Assembly: GCA_963722175.1 (NCBI GenBank)
Contig: CAVRKA010000004.1
Location: forward strand, 930,001-994,000
Length of the DNA stretch: 64,000 nucleotides
DNA from: WHSW01 sp963722175
GTDB taxonomy: Bacteria; Actinomycetota; Thermoleophilia; Solirubrobacterales; 70-9
Direction of reading: 5' to 3'
This document shows, in pieces, positions 6,238 through 14,246 of the stretch. A program made the position numbers and the translations under genes. Position 1 is the stretch's first letter; each line of letters starts with the position of its first letter. The notes below the pieces were generated by a model. The model worked only from the letters and a program-made list of their open reading frames with translations. It had not been told where the DNA came from and made no database searches.

Positions 6238-8937
6238 TTGGCGAGGAGGATTCTCAAACCGGGGCTGATCGCCGCCGTGGCGGGGGCGCTGCTGCTGGCG
6301 GCGCCGGCCGGCGCGCAGGTCGATCCCTACGGCGCGAACGACGCCGGTGGCTTCCGCAACGTCCTGCCGCCCGGCGAGGCGGGCGTCGACAACGTCACCC
6401 AGCTCGGGGGCTTCCTGACCACCGGGGCGCTGCCGTCGCATTGGGACGACCAGCAGCCGCTCTACGACGGGCTCGTCGCCGCCTCGGCGGCGAAGGGCTT
6501 CGGGATGCCCGAGGTCGCGCAGTACTTCAAGGACGCGACCTTCGGCGTCCCGGACGGCGGCGCCGAGTCGACGATCAGCCCGCGGCCCGGCGTCACGATC
6601 GTCCGCGACAGCGCCTACGGGGTCCCGCACGTCTACGGCGTGACGCGCGACGACGTGATGTTCGGCGCCGGCTACGTGAACGCGGCTGATCGCCTCTTCC
6701 TGATGGACATCCTGCGCCACACGGGGCGCGCCCAGCTCTCGTCGTTCATCGGCGGGTCGCCATCCAACCGGGAGATGGACCGAGCCCAGTGGCAGTTCGC
6801 CCCGTATACGGAGGCGGAGCTGCAGGCTCAGGTCGACAACGCCGAGGCGCTCTACGGGCCCAAGGGCGAGCAGGTCATCACGGACGTCCGCGGCTACGTC
6901 GACGGCATCAACGCGTACATCAACGAGGCGCTCGCCGATCCCAGCAAGCTGCCGGCCGAGTACGCGGCCCTGGGCAAGGTGCCGGACCCGTGGACGATCA
7001 CCGACACGGTCGCCGAGGCCTCGCTGATCGGCGGCATCTTCGGCAAGGGCGGCGGGCGCGAGCTCGACTCGGCGCTGACCATGCAGGAGTTCGTGAAGCG
7101 CTTCGGCAAGCGTGCCGGGCGTCGCGCCTGGGCCGACTTCCGCTCGCGCAACGATCCCGAGGCGCCGACGACCGTGAAGGAGCGGTTCCCGTACGAGACC
7201 GGGCGGGCCTTTGCGAAGCAGGGGCTGGCGCTCCCCGACCCGGGCTCCGTCACCTCCGAGCCCGTGGCCCCGCCACTGCCCCGCCGATCGGCGGCCGCGC
7301 AGCCCGCGCCCTCCGGCTTCGGCGACATCGGCGCCCAGCTGCGCGTCGCCCTGGAGAACCCGGGCCATGCGTCCAACTGGGAGCTCGTCTCCGCGGCGGA
7401 GTCGAAGACCGGCCATCCGATCGGCGTGCTCGGCCCGCAGGTCGGCTACTACCAGCCGCAGATCCTGATGGAGATGGACCTCCACGGCCCGGGCGTCGAC
7501 GCCCGCGGCGCGACCTTCCCGGGCGTCGGGCTCTACGTGCTGCTCGGCCACGGTCGTGACTACGCCTGGTCCGCCACCACGGCCACGAGCGACAACGTCG
7601 ACACGTTCGCCGAGGTCCTCTGCCAGGACGACTTCCACTACCGCTACAAGGGCCAGTGCCTGGCGATGGACAAGCTCGAGCGCGCCAACTCGTGGGCGCC
7701 GAACGGGGTCGACAGCACGGAGCCAGGCTCGGAGACCCTCACCGCCTACCGGACCGTCCATGGGATCGTCTTCGCTCGCGGCACGGTCGACGGCAAGGAG
7801 GTCGCGTTCGTGATCTCCCGCTCCACCTATGGCCACGAGGCGGACTCGGCCCTCTTCTTCCGCCGCATGAACGATCCGGGCTTCATGAAGAACGGCCCGA
7901 AGTCGTTCCTGAAGGCCGTGAAGTCGATGAACTTCCTCTTCAACTGGGCGTACATCGACCACGACCACATCGCCTACGAGCAGTCCGGCTGGATGCCGCA
8001 GCGGGCGCCGGGCACCTCACCCGACTTCCCGATCCTCGGCACCGGCAAGTTCGACTGGAAGGGTTACGAGCACGAGACCCACACGGCGAAGTGGCTCCCG
8101 GCCAAGAAGCACCCCCAGGCCGTCGACCCGCCCTACCTCGTCTCCTGGAACAACAAGCAGGCGCCCGGGTGGGCGGCGGCCGACGACATCTACACCTACG
8201 GCCCGATCCACCGCTCGCAGCTGATCGAGGACCGGGTCAAGCGCGGCATCCGCGGCGATCGCAAGCTGTCGCTGCCGCAGCTCGTGCGGGCGATGGAGGA
8301 GCCGGCGACCGAGGACCTGCGCGCCGTCAAGCTCCTGCCGCTGCTGGTCGAGGCGATGGGCAACCCGTCGAAGGGCAAGCTGGGCAAGGCGGTGAGCATG
8401 CTGGAGAAATGGCGAGCGGCCGGCGCGCACCGCCGCGACCTCGACGGCGACGGCACCTACGACCACGAGGCCGCCGTCGTGCTGATGGACGCCTGGTGGC
8501 CGCTCGCGGTCGACGCCGAGTTCCGGCCCGCGCTCGGCGGCGCGGTCTTCGACGCCCTCGAGAGCATGGCCCCGCTCGGCTCCGTCGGCCGCACCGCCCC
8601 GGCCGCCCCCGACTACTTCGCCGGCTGGTACGGCTACGCGTCCAAGGACCTGCGGGCGCTGCTCGGGCGCGACCCACGCGATGCCTACAGCCGCATCTAC
8701 TGCGGCGGCGGTTCGGCTCCCAAGTGCGCCCAGGCGCTCCGCAAGTCGCTCAAGCAAGCGCTCGCCGTGACCCCGCAGGAGCTCTACGCCTTCGGCGACT
8801 GCGAGAGCGATCCCGACCCGCAGTGCTACGACCTGAACCGCGCGACGGTCGCCTCCGGGATCGAGCTGCCGCCGGGCCTGTTCCAGAACCGCCCGACCTT
8901 CCAGCAGACGGTCTCGGTGAGAAAGGACCTCCCGTAG
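6238..8937 (+). CDS. Secreted penicillin-acylase-family Ntn hydrolase
   Basis: The 899-residue precursor has a signal peptide (MARRILKPGLIAAV, hydrophobic stretch, then APAGA-QVD near 26). An N-terminal chain includes DSAYGVPHVYG at about 127-137. A linker of roughly 340-375 precedes the expected catalytic N-terminal Ser at S379 in HASNWELVSA. In this family autocleavage before that Ser frees the nucleophile. Conserved context follows (GPQVGYYQPQ, LHGPGVDARGATFPG, DYAWSATTA). The family hydrolyses amide bonds of beta-lactams, acyl-homoserine lactones or N-acyl amino acids; the substrate here is unknown. The start is TTG 6238, chosen for the signal peptide. It lies where infA normally separates map and rpmJ. 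Confidence 0.88.
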   Translation: MARRILKPGLIAAVAGALLLAAPAGAQVDPYGANDAGGFRNVLPPGEAGVDNVTQLGGFLTTGALPSHWDDQQPLYDGLVAASAAKGFGMPEVAQYFKDATFGVPDGGAESTISPRPGVTIVRDSAYGVPHVYGVTRDDVMFGAGYVNAADRLFLMDILRHTGRAQLSSFIGGSPSNREMDRAQWQFAPYTEAELQAQVDNAEALYGPKGEQVITDVRGYVDGINAYINEALADPSKLPAEYAALGKVPDPWTITDTVAEASLIGGIFGKGGGRELDSALTMQEFVKRFGKRAGRRAWADFRSRNDPEAPTTVKERFPYETGRAFAKQGLALPDPGSVTSEPVAPPLPRRSAAAQPAPSGFGDIGAQLRVALENPGHASNWELVSAAESKTGHPIGVLGPQVGYYQPQILMEMDLHGPGVDARGATFPGVGLYVLLGHGRDYAWSATTATSDNVDTFAEVLCQDDFHYRYKGQCLAMDKLERANSWAPNGVDSTEPGSETLTAYRTVHGIVFARGTVDGKEVAFVISRSTYGHEADSALFFRRMNDPGFMKNGPKSFLKAVKSMNFLFNWAYIDHDHIAYEQSGWMPQRAPGTSPDFPILGTGKFDWKGYEHETHTAKWLPAKKHPQAVDPPYLVSWNNKQAPGWAAADDIYTYGPIHRSQLIEDRVKRGIRGDRKLSLPQLVRAMEEPATEDLRAVKLLPLLVEAMGNPSKGKLGKAVSMLEKWRAAGAHRRDLDGDGTYDHEAAVVLMDAWWPLAVDAEFRPALGGAVFDALESMAPLGSVGRTAPAAPDYFAGWYGYASKDLRALLGRDPRDAYSRIYCGGGSAPKCAQALRKSLKQALAVTPQELYAFGDCESDPDPQCYDLNRATVASGIELPPGLFQNRPTFQQTVSVRKDLP

Positions 8938-8967
8938 CCGTCGGAGACCGGCTAGCGACGCCTGGGT

Positions 8968-8976
8968 TGCTATATT
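8968..8976 (+). promoter_or_regulatory. Possible extended -10 promoter for rpmJ-rplQ
   Basis: TG-C-TATATT at 8968-8976 fits an extended -10 element in the 144-nt gap between the penicillin-acylase-family gene and rpmJ. It lies about 105 nt upstream of the rpmJ ATG. No clear -35 is present. It would restart transcription of the alpha-operon genes after the inserted gene. No gene long enough to be infA fits in this gap. Confidence 0.35.
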
Positions 8977-9081
8977 TCCTCGTCGGCCTCCGGGCCGTTT
9001 TCGTTGTGCCCGCCGCGCGATTCATGGTGCGGAGGGGCCTTCTCACGTAAGTTGTTGATCGATACGACCCACGAAGGGCCG

Positions 9082-9195
9082 ATGAAGGTACGAGCGTCCG
9101 TAAAGCCGATGTGTGAGCGCTGCCGGGTAGTCCGCCGGCGCGGCGTCGTGCTCGTGATCTGTACGAACCCCCGACACAAGCAGAGGCAGGGCTAG
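9082..9195 (+). CDS. rpmJ: 50S ribosomal protein L36
   Basis: The 37-residue protein MKVRASVKPMCERCRVVRRR..., ending CTNPRHKQRQG, is a zinc-ribbon (C+) form of L36. It has CERC at 11-14, then C27 and H32 as the four ligands. The presence of the zinc-binding form agrees with the zinc-type S4 nearby. rpsM begins at the base after its stop. Confidence 0.95.
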   Translation: MKVRASVKPMCERCRVVRRRGVVLVICTNPRHKQRQG

Positions 9196-9579
9196 ATGGC
9201 GCGGATCGCGGGGGTGAACCTCCCCCTCAACAAGCGGGTCGAGGTGGGGCTCACCTACGTCCACGGCGTCGGTCGCTCGACCTCGAACGAGCTGCTGAAG
9301 AAGGTCGGTGTCGACCCCGACACGTACGTCAAGGACCTGACCGAGGAGGAGACGGTCAAGCTCCGCGACGCGGTCGAGGAGCTCGAGGTCGAGGGTGACC
9401 TGCGGCGCGAGCGCTCGCAGAACATCAAGCGTCTCTCGGAGATCGGCTCCTACCGGGGCCTGCGCCACCGGCGTGGCCTGCCGACCCGCGGTCAGCGCAC
9501 GAAGACCAACGCCCGCAGCCGCAAGGGCCCGCGCCGGATGAGCATCGCCGGCAAGAAGAAGGCACCGGCGAAGAAGTGA
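9196..9579 (+). CDS. rpsM: 30S ribosomal protein S13
   Basis: The 127-residue protein starts MARIAGVNLPLNKRVEVGLTY and has the S13 helix-two-turn-helix region, then the basic tail (YRGLRHRRGLPTRGQRTKTNAR, about 85-106) that contacts the P-site tRNA. S13 sits in the head of the 30S subunit. Its start immediately follows the rpmJ stop. The final Lys/Ala-rich residues (AGKKKAPAKK) are typical of actinobacterial forms. Confidence 0.97.
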   Translation: MARIAGVNLPLNKRVEVGLTYVHGVGRSTSNELLKKVGVDPDTYVKDLTEEETVKLRDAVEELEVEGDLRRERSQNIKRLSEIGSYRGLRHRRGLPTRGQRTKTNARSRKGPRRMSIAGKKKAPAKK

Positions 9580-9590
9580 GGGCCTGACCG

Positions 9591-9989
9591 ATGCCGCAGC
9601 CAAAGAAGGGCAAGGGACGCGCCCGCCGCCGGGTGAAGAAGAACGTCCCCTACGGGATCGCCCACGTCAAGACCTCCTTCAACAACACGATCGTCACGAT
9701 CACCGACCCAGAGGGCAACGTGGTCTGCTGGGAGTCCGCCGGCTCGGCCGGGTTCAAGGGCTCGCGCAAGTCGACCCCGTTTGCAGCTCAGGTGACCGCC
9801 GACGCCGCCGCCCGCAAGGGGATGGAGCACGGCGTCGAGCGGGTCGAGGTGCACGCCAAGGGCGCCGGATCCGGCCGCGACACGGCGATTCGCTCGCTGC
9901 AGGCGGCCGGCCTGCAGGTGACGACGGTCAAGGACGTCAGCCCGCAGGCCCACAACGGCTGCCGCCCGAAGAAGCGGCGGAGGCCCTAA
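9591..9989 (+). CDS. rpsK: 30S ribosomal protein S11
   Basis: The 132-residue protein has the S11 signature: AHVKTSFNNTIVTITDPEGN (about 24-43) and GAGSGRDTAIRSLQAAGL (about 94-111). It ends with PQAHNGCRPKKRRRP. S11 lies on the platform of the small subunit near the mRNA exit. ATG 9591 is 11 nt after rpsM. rpsD follows after 3 nt. Confidence 0.97.
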   Translation: MPQPKKGKGRARRRVKKNVPYGIAHVKTSFNNTIVTITDPEGNVVCWESAGSAGFKGSRKSTPFAAQVTADAAARKGMEHGVERVEVHAKGAGSGRDTAIRSLQAAGLQVTTVKDVSPQAHNGCRPKKRRRP

Positions 9990-9992
9990 CCG

Positions 9993-10613
9993 ATGGCAAG
10001 AGACACCGGACCGCAGTGCAAGCAGTGCCGCCGCGAGGGCCAAAAGCTGTTTTTGAAGGGCGAGCGCTGCCTGACCGAGAAGTGCGGCGTCGAGCGACGC
10101 TCATATCCGCCCGGCGAGCACGGGCGCGGCCGCGTGCGCGCCTCGGAGTACCGCAACCAGCTGCGCGAGAAGCAGAAGGCACGGCGTTTTTACGGCGTGC
10201 TCGAACGTCAGTTCAGCGGCTACTACGCGAAGGCCTCGCGCCAGGAGGGCGTCACTGGCGACAACCTCCTGCGTCAACTCGAACGCCGGCTCGACAACGT
10301 CTTGGTCCGCCTCGGATTCGCCGCCTCGCGGCGCCAGGCGCGACAGATGATCAACCACGGCCATTGGCTCATCAACGGCCGGCGCGTTGACATCCCCAGC
10401 TATCAGGTCCGTCCAGACGACGTGATCACGATCCGGCCCAACTCGGGCGTCGCGGACACCGTCCGCCAAGCGACCGAGTTGACCGCGGCGGTCCCGCCGT
10501 GGCTGCAGGCCGACCACGACGCCCTGACGGCGAAGGTGCTCAGGCTGCCGGAGCGCAGCGAGATCACCGCGCCGATTCAGGAGCAGCTCATCGTCGAGTT
10601 CTACTCCAAGTAG
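9993..10613 (+). CDS. rpsD: 30S ribosomal protein S4, zinc-binding form
   Basis: The 206-residue protein has an N-terminal zinc site (C9 and C12 in CKQC, C26 and C31 in CLTEKC), a helical body and the S4 RNA-binding domain (RLDNVLVRLGFAASRRQARQ, about 94-113). S4 starts assembly of the 16S 5' domain and in many bacteria represses the alpha operon. It sits in the expected place before rpoA. Confidence 0.96.
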   Translation: MARDTGPQCKQCRREGQKLFLKGERCLTEKCGVERRSYPPGEHGRGRVRASEYRNQLREKQKARRFYGVLERQFSGYYAKASRQEGVTGDNLLRQLERRLDNVLVRLGFAASRRQARQMINHGHWLINGRRVDIPSYQVRPDDVITIRPNSGVADTVRQATELTAAVPPWLQADHDALTAKVLRLPERSEITAPIQEQLIVEFYSK

Positions 10614-10648
10614 AGCTCCCCTCAGTACCCGAACCAAGCGAGGAAGCA

Positions 10649-11617
10649 ATGACCACCCTGCCCGAGTTCCAAATCCCGAAGATCACCAGCGAGGACATCG
10701 ACGAGCGCGCCGGAACCTTCGTCGTCGAGCCGCTCGACAAGGGCTTCGGCTACACGTACGGGAACTCGCTGCGCCGGGTCCTGCTCTCGTCGCTCGGTGG
10801 AGCGGCGATCAAGAGCGTGCGCATCGAGGGCGTCGCCCACGAGTTCTCGAACGTCGCCGGGGTCAAGGAGGACGTCACCGACATCGTCCTCAACCTCAAG
10901 GACATCGTCGTCAAGATGCACACCGACGCCGACGAGGTCGAGGCGCCCCTGGTCGCCACCGGCCCGGGCGAGGTGAAGGCGAAGGACATCGACCTCCCCG
11001 CCGGGGTCGAGATCCTCAACCCCGAGGTCCCGATCGCGACGCTCGAGAAGCGGACCAAGCTCGAGATGTACCTGACGATCGGCAAGGGCCGCGGCTACTC
11101 GCCGGCCGAGGACAACAAGACGGAGGACCAGCCGATCGGGGTAATCCCGATCGACTCGATCTTCTCGCCGATCCGGCGCGCGTCCTACGACGTCGACTCC
11201 GCCCGCGTCGGCCAGCGCACCGACTTCGACAAGCTGACGCTCGAGGTCGAGACCGACGGCTCGATCGAGCCGGGTTCAGCGGTCCGAGAGGCGGCCGAGA
11301 TCCTCATCAAGACGATGGCGATCTTCACCGACGCCGACCGGGTCGAGGAGCTGACCGCGCGCGAGGCGACCGACGGTGCCGGTCCCGACGCGGCGGCGGT
11401 CGGAGCGCCGTCGGAGGGCGACGAGCGCCTGATCGAGGAGCTCGAGATCGGTGTCCGGGCCTACAACTGCCTGAAGCGCGCCGGAATCCAGACCGTCGGC
11501 GACCTCGTTCAGCGCTCCGAGTCGGAGCTGAACGCGATCCCGAACTTCGGTAAGCGCTCGACCGAAGAGGTCATGGAGGCCCTGCACGCGCTCGGGCTCA
11601 AGCTCCGCGACGAGTAG
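10649..11617 (+). CDS. rpoA: DNA-directed RNA polymerase subunit alpha
   Basis: The 322-residue product starts at ATG 10649, preceded by AGGAAG at 10641-10646; longer upstream frames read into rpsD. The N-terminal domain (dimerisation and beta/beta-prime binding) includes GFGYTYGNSLRRVLLSSLGG (about 33-52). A linker of about 235-255 leads to the C-terminal domain (ELEIGVRAYNCLKRAGI, about 260-276; IPNFGKRSTEEVMEAL), which binds UP elements and activators. It seeds assembly of core RNA polymerase. rplQ follows after 19 nt. Confidence 0.97.
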   Translation: MTTLPEFQIPKITSEDIDERAGTFVVEPLDKGFGYTYGNSLRRVLLSSLGGAAIKSVRIEGVAHEFSNVAGVKEDVTDIVLNLKDIVVKMHTDADEVEAPLVATGPGEVKAKDIDLPAGVEILNPEVPIATLEKRTKLEMYLTIGKGRGYSPAEDNKTEDQPIGVIPIDSIFSPIRRASYDVDSARVGQRTDFDKLTLEVETDGSIEPGSAVREAAEILIKTMAIFTDADRVEELTAREATDGAGPDAAAVGAPSEGDERLIEELEIGVRAYNCLKRAGIQTVGDLVQRSESELNAIPNFGKRSTEEVMEALHALGLKLRDE

Positions 11618-11636
11618 GTAGCTTCCCGGTCCGACC

Positions 11637-11990
11637 ATGCGCCACGCCAAGCAGCGCAACAAGCTCAGCCGCGACTCCGCCCACCGGCGGGCGCTGCTGC
11701 GCAACCTCTGCCGCGAAGTGATCGAGCACGAGCGGATCCAGACCTCGCAGGCGAAGGCGAAGGCGGTGAAGCCGAAGCTCGAGAAGCTGATCACGCTTGC
11801 CAAGCGCGGCGACCTGCATGCGCGCCGCCAGGCGCTCAGCGAGCTGAGCCAGGACAAGTTCCTGGTCCACAAGCTGTTCGAGGAGATCGCCCCGCGCTAC
11901 GCGGACCGCCCCGGGGGCTACACACGGATCGTCAAGCTCGGCCCGCGGCGCTCGGACTCGACCGAGATGGTCTTCCTCGAACTGGTCTGA
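11637..11990 (+). CDS. rplQ: 50S ribosomal protein L17
   Basis: The 117-residue protein starts MRHAKQRNKLSRDSAHRRAL, the L17 signature. It ends GGYTRIVKLGPRRSDSTEMVFLEL, the conserved C-terminal motif. L17 lies near the peptide exit tunnel. The gene closes the alpha operon; a GC-rich hairpin starts at the first base after its stop. Confidence 0.97.
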   Translation: MRHAKQRNKLSRDSAHRRALLRNLCREVIEHERIQTSQAKAKAVKPKLEKLITLAKRGDLHARRQALSELSQDKFLVHKLFEEIAPRYADRPGGYTRIVKLGPRRSDSTEMVFLELV

Positions 11991-12032
11991 CCGGCGGGCT
12001 GCTCCGCTTCGCGTCCGCGCCCGCCGGGTTTG
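11991..12032 (+). terminator. Hairpin terminator of the alpha operon
   Basis: CCGGCGGG (11991-11998) pairs with CCCGCCGG (12020-12027), giving an 8-bp stem with a 21-nt loop, followed by GTTTGC. The short T run makes it a weak intrinsic terminator. It sits between rplQ and truA. Confidence 0.6.
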
Positions 12033-12034
12033 CA

Positions 12035-12040
12035 TAGGCT
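12035..12040 (+). promoter_or_regulatory. -10 box for leaderless truA transcript
   Basis: TAGGCT ends 6 nt before the GTG start of truA at 12047. This TANNNT-N6-RTG spacing is the hallmark of leaderless actinobacterial transcripts, and truA has no Shine-Dalgarno sequence. It lies directly after the rplQ hairpin. Confidence 0.45.
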
Positions 12041-12046
12041 CGGGCG

Positions 12047-12781
12047 GTGCCCACCGCCCGACTCGACATCGCCTACGACGGCTCGCGGTTCGTCGGCTGG
12101 GCGGCGCAGCCTGGCCAGCGAACCGTGCAGAGCGAGCTCGAGTCGGCGCTCGAGCGGATCGTCGGCGAGCGGATCGAGCTGACGGTCGCCGGGCGCACCG
12201 ACACCGGGGTCCACGCGACCGGCCAGGTCGCCAGCTTCACGCACGAGCGTGAGCTTCCTGACCACTTCGCCGAGCGGCTCAACGCGGTTCTGCCGCGCGA
12301 CGTCGCGGTGCTCTTCGCAGGCCCCGCGGCGGAGGATTTCGACGCCCGTCGCTCGGCCCGTGCCCGCGTCTATCGGTACCGGGTGCTGGCGGCGCGGGTA
12401 CGCAACCCGTTCGAGGAGCGGCGGGCGCTGTGGTGGCGCCATCCCCTCGACCGGGACCTGCTGGAAGCCGCCGCGGCGCTGGTCGTCGGCAAGCACGACT
12501 TCACCGCCTTCACCCCGACCCAGACCGAGCACGTGCTGTTCGAGCGCAACGTCGACGAGTGCCGGTGGAGCGAGGACTACCCCGGCCTGCTGGCGCTCGA
12601 GATCGCCGCGCCGTCGTTCATGCGCAACCAGGTCCGAGTGCTGGTCGGGACGATGCTCGAGGTCGGCGGCAGGCGGCGAACCCTCGCGGACTTCGCGGCG
12701 CTGCTCGACGGGGCGCCCCGCGACAGCGCAGGAGAGACCGCCCCCCCGCACGGTCTCTACCTGGTCGCCGTCCGTTACTGA
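12047..12781 (+). CDS. truA: tRNA pseudouridine(38-40) synthase
   Basis: The 244-residue protein has the TruA catalytic motif GRTDTGVHA with Asp52 as nucleophile and the N-terminal IAYDGSRFVGWAAQP. The RNA-binding C-terminal part includes SFMRNQVRVLVGTMLEVG. It isomerises uridines 38-40 in the tRNA anticodon arm. GTG 12047 is the only start that fits the family N-terminus. truA commonly follows rplQ. Its stop abuts the stop of the reverse-strand gene downstream. Confidence 0.95.
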   Translation: MPTARLDIAYDGSRFVGWAAQPGQRTVQSELESALERIVGERIELTVAGRTDTGVHATGQVASFTHERELPDHFAERLNAVLPRDVAVLFAGPAAEDFDARRSARARVYRYRVLAARVRNPFEERRALWWRHPLDRDLLEAAAALVVGKHDFTAFTPTQTEHVLFERNVDECRWSEDYPGLLALEIAAPSFMRNQVRVLVGTMLEVGGRRRTLADFAALLDGAPRDSAGETAPPHGLYLVAVRY

Positions 12782-13228
12782 CTAGACGGCGAGGGCCTCC
12801 TTTCCCACTTCCACGTCGTCGGTGCGGAGCTCGAGGTCTTCGCACTCGAGGTGCGAATGCGAGGGGCAGTAGCGCCGCTCGCCCAGGGGCTCGCGCCGGC
12901 AGGGGTCTCCCCGCCGGGTCATCGCCGGGCACGTGCGCGGCAGTTCGGATGCCTGCTGCTCGAGGATCGCTACGGCGACGACCAGGTCGCGGTCGATCAG
13001 CCGTCGCACGCGCCGCTGGGCATGGATCGGATACAGCCAGCGGATCGACGAGAACAGAAAGCGGTCCGGCCGGGCGAAGTAGCGGCGGTCGGTGGCCAGC
13101 CGCATCATCGTCATCTCACACGCGTCGAGCAGTGTCTGGCGGGCTCTCGCGAGCTCGTCCCCCTGGAACTCCTCGTCGAGCACTCGCGCCAGCCTGCGAT
13201 ACAGCGACCGGCTGAGGTGGTGGTACAT
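12782..13228 (-). CDS. Uncharacterised protein with C-terminal Cys/His cluster
   Basis: The 148-residue product is not recognised with confidence. The N-terminal 100 residues look helical (MYHHLSRSLYRRLARVLDE). The C-terminal part has CPAMTRRGDPCRRE followed by RRYCPSHSHLE. The spacing C-x6-T/G...C...C-x2-H resembles short zinc-chelating motifs seen in many small actinobacterial proteins. The start is ATG 13228, because AGGAGG lies 7 nt before it on the coding strand; the in-frame ATG at 13252 has the same kind of sequence too close to it. It is convergent with truA. Confidence 0.6.
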   Translation of the reverse strand: MYHHLSRSLYRRLARVLDEEFQGDELARARQTLLDACEMTMMRLATDRRYFARPDRFLFSSIRWLYPIHAQRRVRRLIDRDLVVAVAILEQQASELPRTCPAMTRRGDPCRREPLGERRYCPSHSHLECEDLELRTDDVEVGKEALAV

Positions 13229-13315
13229 CCATGACCCTCCTTGTCCGTGCATCCTCCTGACGCCCGGTTGTTACCCGCCAGGCTCGTGCGAAATCAAACG
13301 AATTTGAAGTTCGCG

Positions 13316-13699
13316 TTAAGCGGGCGCGTAGCGGTGGTGGATCGCGAGCGAGTTGCCGTCGGGATCCTTGAAGAACGCCTGCCAGCAGACGCCCGAGTCG
13401 ATCGTCTCGCCCTCGAACTCGATCCCGCGCGACTCGAGCTCTGACTTCGCTGCCTCGAAGTCCTCCACGCGCAGCTCGATCGGCAGCGAGTGGGGCTCGA
13501 AGTCGAGCCCGAAGGCGTCGGGCTGCATGACCGCGATCGTCAGGTTGCCGGTCTCGAACTCACCGGCCGGCATGTCGCCCCAGCGCTTCGAGAACGGCAG
13601 GCCGAGCACCTCGCCGTAGAACTCGGCGGCGGCGTCGTAGTCGCGAGTCGGCACGCAGATGAAGTCGGTGCCGGTGATCAGCGGAGCCGGGTCGGCCAT
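13316..13699 (-). CDS. VOC-family protein (glyoxalase/bleomycin-resistance fold)
   Basis: The 127-residue protein reads ITGTDFICVPTRDYDAAAEFYGEVLGLPF at the N-terminus and WQAFFKDPDGNSLAIHHR at the C-terminus, the two halves of a VOC beta-alpha-beta-beta-beta fold. The DPDGN turn is strongly conserved. VOC members include metal-dependent lyases, dioxygenases and binding proteins; the substrate is unknown. ATG 13699 is preferred over 13708 because GATGAGG precedes it. Confidence 0.78.
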   Translation of the reverse strand: MADPAPLITGTDFICVPTRDYDAAAEFYGEVLGLPFSKRWGDMPAGEFETGNLTIAVMQPDAFGLDFEPHSLPIELRVEDFEAAKSELESRGIEFEGETIDSGVCWQAFFKDPDGNSLAIHHRYAPA

Positions 13700-13764
13700 T
13701 GGCCTCATCCTGTCACACCCGCGAAGGCCGACTGAATGACTCGGGTTTGTGTAGGGTGCCCTTA

Positions 13765-13778
13765 TTAGGTGAGCCTAA
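13765..13778 (+). promoter_or_regulatory. IdeR/DtxR-like iron box
   Basis: TTAGGTGAGCCTAA is a palindrome (TTAGG-N4-CCTAA) that matches 12 of the first 14 bases of the DtxR/IdeR consensus. It lies 17 nt upstream of the -10 box at 13795, overlapping the -35 region, so bound repressor would block transcription. The ten bases TGCCCTTATT flank it as a direct repeat (from 13757 and from 13785). It controls the lipoprotein/FTR1 locus, which supports the iron assignment. Confidence 0.72.
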
Positions 13779-13794
13779 TTCGGCTGCCCTTATT

Positions 13795-13800
13795 TACAAT
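13795..13800 (+). promoter_or_regulatory. -10 box of the iron-uptake locus
   Basis: TACAAT matches the TATAAT consensus at 5 of 6 positions and lies 26 nt upstream of the TTG start at 13827. The -35 position is covered by the iron box. Predicted transcription start is near 13807. Confidence 0.55.
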
Positions 13801-13826
13801 TTCCGACCTTGTGGAGGACGCCTGAG

Positions 13827-14243
13827 TTGAAGAAGACGATGACCGCCCTGCTCGCCGCCTCGGCGCTCGCCCTCGCCGCCTGCGGGGATGACGAGAACGG
13901 TGAGGAGACCGAGGCCACTGTCACCGCGGTCACCGCGATCGTGGAGATCGGCGCCGTCCGCGACGGGCTCGACGAGGCCGCGGCCGCGTACGCCGACGGC
14001 AGCGCGGAGTCCGCCGCCGAGACCGTGAACGAGACCTACCTCCAGCACTTCGAGCTGGTCGAGGGACCGCTCGAGGAGGTCGACGAGGAGCTCAACGAGG
14101 AGCTCGAGGAGCAGATCCGCGAGGAGCTCGTCGACGAGATCGAGTCGGGAGCGCCCACCAAGGAGGTCGAGGACCTGATCGCCGAGATCGAGGCCGGCCT
14201 CGACGATGCGGAGGCGGCGCTGTCAGGAGCGGGGGCCGCCTAG
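13827..14243 (+). CDS. Acidic lipoprotein, relative of the FTR1 extracytoplasmic domain
   Basis: The 138-residue product has a lipoprotein signal MKKTMTALLAASALALAAC with lipobox LAAC. The rest is very acidic and helical. Residues around ETYLQHFELVEGPLEE and SGAPTKEVEDLIAEIEAGLDDAEAAL line up with AYLEHFEYTEVPLR and DGAPVSEVEKAERTVQSGLDD in the N-terminal part of the FTR1 protein encoded next, so the two share a domain. TTG 13827 is used because GGAGG lies 9 nt upstream. A role as surface iron-binding partner, analogous to EfeO, is inference. Confidence 0.72.
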   Translation: MKKTMTALLAASALALAACGDDENGEETEATVTAVTAIVEIGAVRDGLDEAAAAYADGSAESAAETVNETYLQHFELVEGPLEEVDEELNEELEEQIREELVDEIESGAPTKEVEDLIAEIEAGLDDAEAALSGAGAA

Positions 14244-14246
14244 CCC

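Noticed and set aside
5338..7968. 876-codon reverse-strand open frame across map and the penicillin-acylase-family gene
   Set aside because: It is antisense to genes with clear motifs, and the composition is typical of a GC-rich shadow frame.
8938..9081. Possible infA upstream of rpmJ
   Set aside because: The gap is 144 nt, too short for IF-1 of about 72 residues, and none of its frames resembles IF-1.
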